A DNA stretch of 64,000 bases from Azorinus chamasolen (Eukaryota; Mollusca; Bivalvia; Cardiida; Solecurtidae), in assembly GCA_963576725.1 (NCBI GenBank), contig OY755242.1, positions 61,880,324-61,944,323 on the forward strand. The letters run 5' to 3'. Position numbers and translations under genes: made by a program. Shown in pieces: positions 1 through 10,230 of this stretch. The notes under the pieces are model-generated. The model was not told the DNA's origin, searched no databases, and saw only the letters and a list, made by a program, of their open reading frames with translations. Numbering within the stretch: position 1 is the stretch's first letter; every line of letters starts with the position of its first letter.

Positions 1-87
1 TATATCTAATCATTAGAATTGATGCAAGAAATAATGGCATTATAATAATGCCATTATTTATTGCATCAATATTAATGATTGTGTTAA

Positions 88-342
88 TTAACCCTTTCCT
101 CCATAGGCTATTTTTAGACTCAACCTCTTTGAATGAATCTACCGAAAAGGAGCATTAACTAGAGAAAAGGAATTTATTTTAGAAACCATTGTGATAAATA
201 GAGCATTTGCTCCTATAGGAGCAAATGCTCTGTTTATCACAGTGGTTTCAACTATAGGAGCAAATGCTCTGTTTATCACAATGGTTTCAACAGGTGATTT
301 TACAGAGGCGTAGAAAAGCCTATTTATGGAGGAAAGGGTTAA
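88..342. mobile_element. TTAA-bounded palindromic MITE, family B
   Basis: TTAA occurs at both ends, followed by inverted CCCTTTCCTCCATA / TGGAGGAAAGGG termini. The core is an inverted repeat built on AGAGCATTTGCTCC/GGAGCAAATGCTCT flanked by ACCATTGTGATAAAT and its complement. In this copy the right half-core (GGAGCAAATGCTCTGTTTATCACA) is duplicated in tandem at about 208-291. TTAA ends with CCC-starting termini fit a piggyBac-type non-autonomous element (inference from termini). Confidence 0.8.
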
Positions 343-1111
343 CGCACGATTCTGCCAACTATGGGCTAATTGGACGCCCTACAGAGAGGGGAGCGGGTAC
401 AGAGAAACTCTGCCGCGATGTCGTACTCTTATCATCTATACAGTTTTTGCTGGTTCTTTTAGATGCCGAGTGTAAAGGACTGATACACCAGACCTTGGTT
501 TATAAAGTCTCATCCAAAGGACTTGGTCCAATGGGAGATTGATCCCGGAACCCATGGTATTGTAGTCGGGCGCGTTAACATCTCGACCATGCAAACCAGT
601 TAATATAAATAGCTATGTTTAAAATGGGTGCAATGTGGATATACCTAGAGGAAAAGTAAGAAACTTACCAGCAATATATTATATAAAGAGTTTTACATCA
701 TATGATTGCAACACACAGGCAAATATAAATACATGTTTACAGTAGATCCTCTCTGAAGCGGCCATTCAGTTATAAAAAGTATGGCCTTGCTTAATGCAGG
801 GCAAAAGTAATGCAAAAAGCTCTTATAGGAGCGTTCTAGATTACTTTTGACCTACATTAAACTACCACCTGCCTTACTGGCCCATAATTATACCGCATTT
901 GGTGACAGGTTCTATTGTATCAAAAGAGTGAGAAGAACACCATGATAGTTGAAAATAAGTGCACACGATTTCATACAATTTCTATATAAAATATGACAAA
1001 ATTAAGGTTACAGCTACTTCTGCCAAGACAGATTCAAACAAGAAATATTTAGTCTCTTGCAAGTTAACGTTTCTATCGCAATAATTACAAATGTTTAGAT
1101 CGTCTTTGACA
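343..1111. other. 3' flank of the TRIM-like gene; no gene seen
   Basis: No coding region is supported here. It probably contains the 3' UTR of the minus-strand TRIM-like gene, but no clear AATAAA was found. A degraded palindromic MITE core (TTAATGCAGGGC ... family C) lies at about 790-880. Confidence 0.5.
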
Positions 1112-2646
1112 TCACGACATGTACTTGTACACTTTGATATTCCCATCCGTGTCCCCGAGCCAAAGGAACCCGTCATTATCAACGGCTACGGACCAAGGTT
1201 CGCCAATTCCGTCCTTATCTGTCAACAGAAGCTTGATAAAGCGCCCGTCTTTGTCAACAAGATGGATGGCACGGTTGTGGGAATCTGCAACGAGGATCTG
1301 ACAATACTTGTCAGTAGCTATAGAGTTAGGGACGAACTGCTCCTTTAGGCCTGCTGTACTTGGTCCGTTATACCGCCATCTCATTTTACCATCTGCAGTC
1401 AGCGCAATCACCTGGTCGTTTCCCTTTGACCAATCGGACACGATGATGTCCTTGTTGGCATTAACAGCAATTCTGATTGGTCGACTGAGCAGATTAACAT
1501 TTCGATCTTCTTTGTCAAATTTTTCAACTCTGCCAAAATTATTCACGCGCATGATGGAACCTCTGGAATCCGGGCCGCGAAAAGATTCTCCGAGTTTCTC
1601 CATGGCGCAGACAAGGATATCACCTGATTCAGTCTGAGTGATTCCAGCTGGATACATAGACATGCTGCTGAAGTCAGATATGTTACCATTGGATGTCATC
1701 CTCTTGATTTTCCTCTGAGACGGAAATGACATCATGATTGTGTCATCTGATGCAACAAACAGATCACCTACTTCATTTCCGGCCTTCACATGGCTTTTAC
1801 ACTGACCGCTTTTCGTGTACTGGTAGACATGCTCTGACAGACTGTTGCAAATCCAAGCTGTTCCGTCCCTGGTCGGAGCAATAGAGATGATTGTTTTCCC
1901 GCCAAGAACAGAAAATGAACTCAGCTCTCGTATCATTAACGCCATGGCCGGACCAATCTGTCGCGGAATCGTGATAGCTACACTTGTTGCAACCTCTGAT
2001 GTCCAATTTCCGAAGCAATTCCAAAGATCGGTGGAAGGAATTGCCCCAGGACGAAACTTGAACTCGAAGAAATCCACAGCTTCTCCGGGAACTTCTTTGG
2101 GTAAGTTTTCGATTCTGTTCTTCATATTAACTGAATTTTCTATGACATCATGATCACTGCCAACATTCATGAACGACTCTGCCGCCAGTATGATGGCATC
2201 AAAGGAAGCATGGACAACCTCGGCACTCTTTATATTCCTTTGAAGTGTGTTTTCCATCTCTTTGTTCTTTTGTTTTATCTCTGATACCATCTCGGCCGCA
2301 ATGCGATCAATCTCTTCGTGGAGCTTCTTCGCCTGCATTTTTATCTGTTTCGTCGTCTCTTGTGTGTTCTTGTCCAGACTTTTGGTCATTGTGTTCAATG
2401 TTTTGACGTGAGCGGATATTTTTGGCAGGAATTCCCTCGTGTAGCTCAGAGACCTCCCGATGTCTTTCTTGCGGGCGGCAGCCACCTCAGCTATCTCCAT
2501 AGTCTGGTGCACGGTATGACTGAGCGTTTTGCAGTCACGACAGACTATTTTGGCACATGGCACACAGAAGAATCTCAGTTCTTCCTGAGGATGCTGATCG
2601 CAGTATTGTTTCTGCTGGATTTTCGGTTTGGCTTTGGTGTTATCTC
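1112..2646 (-). CDS. TRIM-like exon 3: B-box 2, coiled coil, NHL-like propeller, stop
   Basis: The acceptor TACTGCAG lies just above 2646. The first two bases complete the codon begun in exon 2 (I-G-D-N junction). It encodes 510 further residues, with B-box 2 ligands in C-D-Q-H ... C-V-P-C ... C-R-D-C ... H-T-V-H, and ends KVYKYMS-stop. The last part of the gene, about 1.5 kb, is intronless. Confidence 0.9.
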
Positions 2647-5213
2647 CTGCAGTAGATACAAGCCATTTGTGATTATAGGGGCAACATTCAATAAGGACTA
2701 GCTCATTGGATACAATTGGCGAATTGCACTGCAATGAAGGACGGGAGTATCACGTAGAGCAGCACCCCCACCCACCTACACTTAAATCGGAATTTAACGT
2801 TAGTATCAATGCCGGTATTCCAGACAGGTGGCAGCTTAATGCAGGATGAAAGTCACACAGAAAGCTCCTATGGAAGCTTTCTGCATGACTTTCACCCTGC
2901 ATTAAGCAGCCACCTATAAAGACCGAAATTGTTATTCATTAAACTTTAGGGTTGGAAAGGTTAAGAAATGTAGTACTTAGCTAACTGCAATACTTAAGAA
3001 AGATGAAAGTAATGTAGAATGCCCTCGTTCTTTTTTAATGAAATTATATACAATCTTGCAATAGTCAAAACGGTCATGCGCGTGCATATGCCATTTTGAA
3101 AATTCATCAAATTAATATTCATGTTGTCATTATTTCTTGCATGAATATTCACCAACTAAATGGCTAACAACGACACTACATGTATATGTTTACCTATTGG
3201 TGAGGTTCTGTGGACACGTGTGGCCTTCATCTTACTGTGGTAGCCGAGACAGCCGTGGCACATGTTTTCCTCACAGTCGAGGCATCGCTCGATCGCCCGA
3301 TTACCCGCGTCGCAGATGTCACAGGGTGGCGTCTTGTCGAAACTCTCTGCTGCTACTAGATACATGTTCTGTTTCAGCGCCTGAAGCGTACAATGCATGT
3401 AGTCTAAAATCTAAAAAGTATGCTGATATATTTATGACACCACTTGATCACTAAATTATGATGAAAGCTTCCTGTTAATATCGAACATAAATACTTCACT
3501 AGTTAGTTTTCACGAAAACTTTCGCGTTATTTTTATGCTAGCTATCTGAAATGTGGAACCAGGAGAAAGTGGCCCATTAATAGTTTAAACATATTAAACC
3601 CATTAATATTCAAGGAAAGTTAACAAGAATGTTTCCGAGAAAGGTTTCGCGTTAAAAAAATAGTATGTGGATGCAGTATATGGCTCTAACAGGACATTTT
3701 GACGCGATAAGATAATTATCAGGTTTTCATGAAAATTTTCCACACTCCACTTATTAGATAATATATAGATCTATTATGTGAGATATCAACTTGAAGCTTT
3801 TCATGATGGTAAGTGGTTTCAGAAATATGCCTCCATAGAATTTAGTATCTTAATATTTCAAACAAATGTCAGATCCATGGACGTGGTTGCATGATAAAGG
3901 AACACGTTCGTCCTAGATACTCATCATGCAATTTAACCCATTTGCGTCCAGTGGATTCTTCCATGTTTATATATTAGATGTGTCCATGTTTGATATAAGG
4001 GATGCCTGACCTAAATCTTCAATTTCGTTTTGTTTTATATTGAAATTCCTATCAGCAGTGTAGACTCTGATCAGACGCCGCATTATGCGGCGTCTGATCA
4101 GAGTCTACACTGTTTGCCTACGTCCCACATATGGGATCGCGGGCGCAAATGGGTTAATACATTCCTCAGTATTTGCTCCGTAGGAGCAAATGCTCTTTTT
4201 ATCACAAAACTACAAAATTCTAAAAATTTCCTTTTCTCTATTTAATGATTCCTTTCGGTAGATTTATTCACAAAGGTTGGATCTAAAAATAGCCTATGAG
4301 AGAATGTGTTAAAACCTTTATGTACGAATTTCGCTTCTACTCGGATATAGCGAAGTTCTTGCAAAATTCTAATACAAGTTGCGATCGTCGTTTGTTAGAA
4401 TATACTACGATCATAACTGCAATTCGCGATCGTCGTTTGTTAGAATATACTACGATCACAACGGCAAGTTGCGATCGTCGTTTGTTAGAATATACTATGA
4501 TCAGCAATTTGCGATTGTGGAATACAGTAAAACCCCTTTAAACCAGAATTCCAGAAGTTAAAAAATAGATAAGTTTGGGCAGGTGGCCGCTTAATGCAGC
4601 GTGAAAGTCACGTAGAAAGCCGCATGACTTTCACCACATGTGTCCAAGACCGATATTTATACTAAATTGAACGTCCGGTTTGGAGGGGTTCGACTGTATT
4701 AGAACTTACGATAAAGACAATCGTACGATCTTCAGTAAGAGGGGTCCACAATTCAAGGGCTCAATTCCATGGCTCTATAAGCTTACCTTGACGCCGCCAT
4801 TTTTCGGTATATCAATCTTCCTCTTGCAGAGAGGGCAGGGAAACGAACCCTTGAACTTTTCCTTCTCCACATATCGCCTCAGACAGTTCAGACAGAACGA
4901 ATGCAGGCACGACAGAAGCTTAGGCTCGTGGAACTTGTCTGTACACAGCCCGCACTTTAGAGACTTCTTGGCCTCCAGCATGCCCCCCTTGCTCGAGGTC
5001 TTGGTCTGCTCCGACCTGCCTGCTACACTCATATTACGTTTGGACTTGGCGGAGCCTGGCTTCAAATTATCAGGTTCCCGTGACCTGGCAGTCTTCCCAG
5101 TGTCTTTGTCTCGCAGAGTGTCAGCTCTGTCAGTTTCTGCCCCTTCTCTGGTGTTTTTCTTTTCTTTTCGCTTTTCTTTAGATCTTTTCAAGGCTTCAAA
5201 TGAGAATGATCGC
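1112..5213 (-). CDS. TRIM-family RING E3 ubiquitin ligase with NHL-like propeller (3 exons)
   Basis: Predicted E3 ubiquitin ligase of the tripartite-motif family. The coding exons are 5032(or 5213)-4787, 3380-3194 and 2646-1112 on the minus strand. Junction phases agree (0, then 1) and every intron is GT-AG. Starting at the Met at 5032 gives 655 aa. The RING is C3HC4, with C27, C30, C42, H44, C47, C50, C66 and C69. B-box 1 is at about 102-139 and B-box 2 at about 160-200. A Lys/Glu-rich coiled coil follows, then repeats of the type IAVNANKDIIVSD and IATDKYCQILVADSHNRAI, which resemble NHL propeller blades (TRIM2/3/71/56-like groups). The frame stays open upstream of Met 5032 through a Lys/Arg/Glu-rich stretch to an acceptor-like site at 5214, so an upstream exon with another start is possible. 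The target is unknown; the exact paralogue group cannot be assigned. Confidence 0.88.
2823..2920. repeat. Palindromic MITE core, family C
   Basis: An almost perfect inverted repeat of about 98 bp: AGGTGGCAGCTTAATGCAGG on the left and its complement on the right, with GAAAGCTCC/GGAAGCTTTC at the centre. It sits in the intron between TRIM exons 2 and 3. Confidence 0.75.
3194..3380 (-). CDS. TRIM-like exon 2: B-box 1
   Basis: It is bounded by acceptor CGCTTCAG and donor G|GTAAAC, with 187 nt (phase 0 in, phase 1 out). It encodes the zinc-ligand series C-D-I-C, C-L-D-C, C-H-G-C and H of B-box 1. Confidence 0.88.
3933..4157. mobile_element. TTAA-bounded palindromic MITE, family E (complete)
   Basis: TTAA at both ends, with inverted termini CCCATTTGCGTCC / GGGCGCAAATGGG. 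The central palindrome is AGACGCCGCATTATGCGGCG, with ACTCTGATC arms. Directly abutting it (4158-4314) is a half copy of the family B MITE. Confidence 0.8.
4376..4506. repeat. 45-bp tandem repeat, three units
   Basis: GCGATCGTCGTTTGTTAGAA starts at 4381, 4426 and 4471, exactly 45 bp apart. It lies in the TRIM intron between exons 1 and 2. An open frame runs through it only because 45 is a multiple of 3. Confidence 0.85.
4523..4698. mobile_element. pogo-like MITE (family C) with CAGTAAAACCCC ends
   Basis: TA at both ends flanks inverted termini CAGTAAAACCCC / GGGGTTCGACTG. The interior has the AGGTGGCCGCTTAATGCAG core, here with a shortened right arm. TA duplication and CAGTA-type ends fit the pogo/Tigger branch of Tc1/mariner. 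Confidence 0.65.
4787..5213 (-). CDS. TRIM-like exon 1: RING domain
   Basis: The donor AAG|GTAAGC is at 4781-4786. The clear RING (C-G-L-C ... C-L-H-S-F-C-L-N-C ... C-P-L-C) lies just before it. The likely start is Met at 5030-5032. The open frame continues upstream through a highly charged, NLS-like segment to an acceptor-like TTTCAG at 5214, with an in-frame TAA just beyond. Confidence 0.82.
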
Positions 5214-5348
5214 CTGAAATGTTAATTTTAACCATTACCCTCATAAAAACGATTTTTACAGGTAAGGGGGTATTGAATGAAAAGGATTGGGAACTCCGTG
5301 TTATCTGAGTATAGTGGTTTTAGATTTTGGAATACAAACAGTAACGAC

Positions 5349-5599
5349 TTAACCCTTTCCCTGTTCTGTATTTAGGCCAATTTTCAGTACCTACTGAATA
5401 ATTTATTAACAAAATAGTTATAAAGAAATATGGAAGGTGGAACATTGTAGCCATTTTAGAAAGTAAAGAAACAGATCTATCACATTCTATTAGCAAACAG
5501 AGTAGACCCTGATCAGACGGCTCCTCTAGGAGCCGTCTGATCTGGGTCTACTCTGTTTGCAAATGCGTGAAAACACGTTTATATGAGGGAAAGGGTTAA
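5349..5599. mobile_element. TTAA-bounded palindromic MITE, family A (complete)
   Basis: 251 bp with TTAACCCTTTCCCTGTTCTG on the left and AGGGAAAGGGTTAA on the right. The core palindrome is GCAAACAGAGTAGACCC + CAGACGGCTCC / GGAGCCGTCTG + GGGTCTACTCTGTTTGC. This is one of the best-kept copies in the window. Confidence 0.85.
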
Positions 5600-5746
5600 G
5601 ATGCGAAAGTTTGCGATTCTGTGATCAGCTTTTCAAACAGTTTGTTTCTAGACAGGACGCCGAATAAGGACAAGACCTGTTTAAAATGCAGGTTGGGGGT
5701 TTTAATATATATTTTATTTATTTTGTCGTATTTATTATTATTTTTT

Positions 5747-5995
5747 TTAACTCTTCGCTGTTCTATGTTTATTCCAAATTCCAATACCTACTGAATATTC
5801 ATGGGCAAAATAGTTATAATGAAATATGGAAGGTGGAACATTTTAGTGATTTAAGAAAGTAAAGAAACATTTCTTACCCATTCCATTAGCAAACAGAGCA
5901 GACCCTGATCAGACGGCTCCTAAAGGAGCCGTCTGATCTGGGTCTACTCTTTTTGTAAATGCGTCAACACACGTTTGTATCAAGGAAAGGATTAA
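5747..5995. mobile_element. TTAA-bounded palindromic MITE, family A (complete)
   Basis: A second family A copy in the same orientation as the one at 5349-5599, 249 bp, ends TTAACTCTTCGC / GGAAAGGATTAA. Its core centre is AAAGG where the neighbour has CTAGG, so the two are separate insertions rather than a recent duplication. Confidence 0.8.
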
Positions 5996-6588
5996 GGAAA
6001 TTGGGTGAAAATTAAATTATGCAAACTTGATGCAGACGACATTTTGCAGACGACAATACGAACGAGATGATGCTGTATCGGCAAAACCTAATCACGGTCA
6101 AGTCTTTCAACACCAAGTAACCTATGCCTATCATCAGGATCCGAACTGTTTTAACATTCAGACACTGCTTATTGAGAAGAAATAGAAGAAAATCATATTT
6201 GGATTGAAGCAGACGACAATTTCTGCAAAAAACTACTGTCGTAGAGGTTTTAAATATCAACGTAAAATATTGAAAAATTACAACTGTCTCTGCATTGAGA
6301 AGTTTATCCTCTTTGTAACAGTAATACATTGCTTTAGGTCTTAGCCGCTTAACTCTTAAACACATTACTTGATGAATATTCATGCAAGATTACCCCATAG
6401 CTAATGTAAATCAATTCCTGAGCTAAGATATACAATAAGAAAAAATACATTGCCATTGCAAGCAGTAGAGACTCCGATGTGTAACATTTAAGCAAATAGA
6501 GCAATAGAGCTCCTACAGAATCTGTCTAGTCTGGCGCTACTCTGTTTGCGAATTTGTTAAAAAGGGGCAAGGTTATCAAGTACAGATA
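5996..6588. other. Intergenic; degraded MITE only
   Basis: No gene is supported. About 6345-6570 is a decayed family A-like MITE (GATGAATATTCATG and a broken CAAATAGAGC core). Confidence 0.5.
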
Positions 6589-7370
6589 TAACCCTGTCCC
6601 TCGTGAACAGTTATACATGTACAAGAATTCATGGCGTCATGAATATTCATTAGCTAATTTGTTTTGTATTAGCATTATTAATAAGAGAACTTTGACCATG
6701 GCAAAAACTTAAGAATGAGATCTATATAAAACATAGCAGACCTATATCAGACGGCTCTTGTTGCTTTCGAGTGCATATAGATTTGTGTTTTACTGTTTTG
6801 TATATTGTATGAAATGCTTTTGTTCTAGGGCCTCAATGTAGGTTAGTCATTATGACTAATTGAGCTACCCTCGTTAAACAAAGTATTTAATTCATTCATT
6901 TCATTCGCTTAGTTTAATTGTTACTCATTTTTCAGTTTGCTCTTGAATGTTTTTATCGTTTGTATGCTAGACATGATTTGTCTCCATTAATACAGAAAAT
7001 CAGAGTGAATCAACCAGCTTTAATCTGGATGAGACGCCAATTGCTTTGGTGCTTTATCTTAAAAGCAACTGTTTTATAGCTGGTGTATTTACGTTACCAC
7101 ACAGCGTCTGATCTTCGTTGGACCCAATTTCATTGCGATATCGGGCCAACTTTGCGCTGACGTCTTGTGGGATCTGGGTAAAACCTTGAAATATTATAGA
7201 CCCTATGCTAACCATTAAGTAAAACTTTCATTCTACCAGTAACCATATGTATCTTTAAAGATGTATGTAGCTTTTACTAGATTGTTTTTAATGTGCTTGT
7301 ATATATGTTACTGTTGAGGGCTTCATGGAAGATTGATTTTATCAAATGAGTTCTCTCGTTAAATAAAGTC

Positions 7371-7403
<33 letters not shown>

Positions 7404-7438
7404 GTTTGCAAAGGCGTCTCTATGAAATAAAGGGTTAG
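6589..7438. mobile_element. Family A2 MITE split by a retroelement tail
   Basis: The left half (ACCCTGTCCCTCGTGAACAG ... CAGACGGCTC) stops at about 6768. The right end (TTGTTTGCAAAGGCGTCTC ... AAAGGGTTAG) resumes at about 7402. The interval holds two related 3'-end-like segments ending in an ATT microsatellite. Confidence 0.65.
6769..7403 (+). mobile_element. Non-LTR retroelement 3' end(s) with (ATT)n tail
   Basis: Two similar segments occur: TAATTGAGCTACCCTCGTTAAA at about 6855 and ATGAGTTCTCTCGTTAAATAAA at about 7345. The second runs into (TTA)n at 7369-7403. The pattern CTCGTTAAAYAAAGT before a short tandem tail is typical of LINE or SINE 3' ends. No reverse-transcriptase reading frame is left, so the family is not assigned. 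Confidence 0.55.
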
Positions 7439-8534
7439 CCCATTACCTCATAGGCTATTTTTAGACTCAACATCTTTGAATAAATCTACCGAAAAGGATC
7501 ATTAACTAGAGAAAAGAAAACGTTTAGAATTATGTAATTTTGAAACCATTGTGATAATTATTATTATTATTATTATTATACCACATTTATATAGCGCTCT
7601 TTTCATACAGGATATGTGCGTTCAAAAGCGCTTCACAAAGATACATTTTCTGTACAATAATGCGTAAATTACAGAACATTTAAAATAAAATATATTTGAT
7701 ACTTATATATAGATAAGAATAATAATAAAAAAGAATTTATTTAGGACATTGGTAAATAAGCTACATCTTTTCCGTAAGTTTATCTGTCTGTGTCGTATTA
7801 TGTTCTATTATAGTGTGTCAACGCACTCAGATTATAAAAAACAAAACTTGAATGCAACATTCTATGCGCAGTGCCAGTACGTCCCATAATTTTGACCCAG
7901 ACTCAACAGACTTGGGTACATTCGTTTAACATACAACACTGCACATAAAATATTGCCGGAAAATTGGGTAACAGAACAGATCAATTTGAAGTTCATGCAT
8001 ATAAACTAAGCAATACAAATACACAACTGTTATATACGCGCACTATGCAACCCCTCCAGTCAAACACTATTCGACCCGCTATGGCAATGAAGGAGTACAC
8101 AGCGTATCATATTTTAATAGAGTTGTAATTGGGTATATCCAAAGTCTAATTACAGAATAAAATGTCTTACTATGGGAACCCAAAAAGCCCAGCCAAAGTA
8201 GAGCTAAAGAAGGTATCCCGTATACTGTTCCTGCAACATATCCCACCGGCTGCAATGGCAAAGGAATCACATCGGACAAATCGAGACTGACTGAGACACG
8301 CGATGCTGCATTAGACCGTACAGGCTTAATTTGCCCGCTGCCCATATATTACACGACCCAGTTCACTGGTAAGCAAAAATACGGAAACTGGGTCAGCTTA
8401 ACAGGAATCCCTGGCACTGGTTAAGGGCAGGGTGGCAAGTCATGCCTCAAATAAATAGAGCATTTGCTCCTATTTATCACAATGGTTTCAAAAGATGACA
8501 TTTACAGAGGCGTCAATATAAGGAAATGGGTTAA
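7434..8534. mobile_element. Family B MITE split by a 0.9-kb insertion
   Basis: The left half (CCCATTACCTCATAGGC ... ACCATTGTGATAA) ends at about 7556 and the right half (AATAGAGCATTTGCTCC ... GGAAATGGGTTAA) resumes at about 8450. The insert starts with (TTA)n, so it may be a minus-strand retroelement with a (TAA)n tail, but no diagnostic protein was seen. Confidence 0.6.
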
Positions 8535-8631
8535 TGTTCTACATGAGCCGTCTGATCAGGGTCTACTCTGTTTGATATGGTATTATAACGGTCTGGTTCT
8601 GTTGTTGTCATGCCCAAAATATCAAGTATTA

Positions 8632-10230
8632 ATTGACCCATTTGCTCCCACGATCCCATATATAGGACGTAGGCAAACAGTGTAGACTCTGGTCAGAGTC
8701 TGCACTGTTTGCTGATAGGAAATTCAATATAAAACAAAACAAAAATGAAAATTTAGACCAGACATCCCTTAGATAAAAAACAAGAGCTGTCACAGGACAG
8801 CGCGCTCCACTATTCTCAGAATTGTTAGTGTAAAAATGCTTGATAGTGGACTAAAATAGTGTCCAATGATACTAGAAGCAAGTAATCAGGCTCAGTAAAA
8901 TATCTTTAATAGCATTCAGGATGTAGGATCACTTTGAACTCTTTAATGAAAGAGAAAAACTTAAAGTAAAAAAGGGCAATAATTTCTGTTAAAATACTTG
9001 ACAGAGTAATGTACTCTTGCCTACATATGAAGCTTGAGGTGGTGAACAAGTGTTCCAATGTTAAAAGCTTTATCTCAAAGGGTTATGTAAATAAGTGGAC
9101 TTTAACAAAAACCTTAACCAAAAATTCTAAGTTAAAAAGGGCCATAATCCTGTCAAAATGCTTGACAGAGTTATGTACTCTTGCCTACAGATGAAGATTG
9201 TGGTGGTGAACAAGTGTTCCAAGTTTTAAAGCTTTATCTCAAAGGGTTATGTAAATAAGGGGACTTTAACAAAAACCTTAACCAATAATTCGAAGTTAAA
9301 AAGGGCCATAATTCTGTCAAAATGCTTGACAGAGTTATGTACTCTTGCCTACAGATTAAGATTGTGGTGGTGAAGAAGTGTTCCAAGTTTTAAAGCTTTA
9401 TCTCAAAGGGTTATGTAAATAAGTGGACTTTAACAAAAACCTTAACCAAAAGTTCTAAGTTAAAAAGGGCCATAATTCTGTCAAATTGCTTATCAGAGTT
9501 ATGTACTCTTGCCTACAGATGAATATTGTGGTGGTGAACAAGTGTTCCAAGTTTTAAAGCTTTATTCCAAAGGTAAGAGGCAAAAAGTGGACTTTAACAA
9601 AAACCTTAACCAAAAATTCTAAGTTAAAAAGGGCCATAATTCTGTCAAAATGCTTGATAAAGTTATGTACTCTTGCCTACAGATAAAGTTTGTGATGGTG
9701 AATAAGTGTTTCAAGTTTTAAAGCTTTATCTCAAAGGGTTATGTAAATAAGTGGACTTTAACAAAAACCTTAACCAAAAGTTCTAAGTAAAAAAGGGCCA
9801 TAATTCTGTCAAAATGCTTGACAGAGTTATGTACTCTTGCCTACAGATGAAGATTGTGGTGGTGAACAAGTGTTCCATGTTTCAAAGCTTTAATCCAAAG
9901 GTAAGAGGCAAAAAGTGGACTTTAACAAAAACCTTAACCAAAAATTCTAAGTTAAAAAGGGCCATAATTCTGTCAAAATGCTTGACAGAGTTATGTACTC
10001 TTACCTACAGATGAAGTTTGTGGTGGTGAAGAAGTGTTCCAAAGTTCGAAGCTTTATTCCAAAGGTTAGAGGCAAAAAGTGGACTTTAACAAAAACCTTA
10101 ACCAAAGTGTGACGCGGACGCCGACGCCGGGGCGAGTAGGATAGCTCCACTATTCTTCGAATAGTCGAGCTAAAAATAGATTAATCCAATATACCAGCAT
10201 GGAAGAATCCACTGGGAGCAAATGGGTTAA
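8632..10230. mobile_element. Family E MITE (inverted) split by a tandem-core element
   Basis: The left part (GACCCATTTGCTCCC, AGTGTAGACTCTG core) matches the complement of the complete copy at 3933-4157 up to CATCCCTTA at about 8770. The matching remainder (CATGGAAGAATCCACTGG ... AAATGGGTTAA) resumes at about 10198. Confidence 0.75.
8775..10182. mobile_element. Tandem-core (pearl/Helentron-like) element, 164-bp units
   Basis: TTATGTACTCTTGCC (first copy TAATGTACT) recurs at 9007, 9171, 9335, 9499, 9663, 9827 and 9991, exactly 164 bp apart each time. Unique ends flank the units: ACAAGAGCTGTCACAGG with GCGCGCTCCACTATTC on the left, and GACGCCGACGCCGGGGCGAG with ATAGCTCCACTATTCTTCG on the right. 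A tandem core between conserved ends matches the design of 'pearl' elements known from bivalves. No protein is encoded. Confidence 0.75.

Noticed and set aside
1308..2701. Several plus-strand frames of 100-130 codons
   Set aside because: They are antisense shadows of TRIM exon 3.
4296..4561. Repetitive frame with CDRRLLEYT repeats
   Set aside because: It is a product of the 45-bp tandem repeat in a TRIM intron.
4680..5225. 181-codon plus-strand frame opposite the TRIM RING exon
   Set aside because: It is antisense to a coding exon with full RING ligands and conserved splice site.
8079..8345. 88-codon minus-strand frame
   Set aside because: It lies in an insertion that splits a MITE; there is no recognisable domain.
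8775..10182. Regular direct repeats that could suggest a CRISPR array
   Set aside because: Units are 164 bp with no unique spacers, in an animal genome with introns; it is a tandem-core mobile element.
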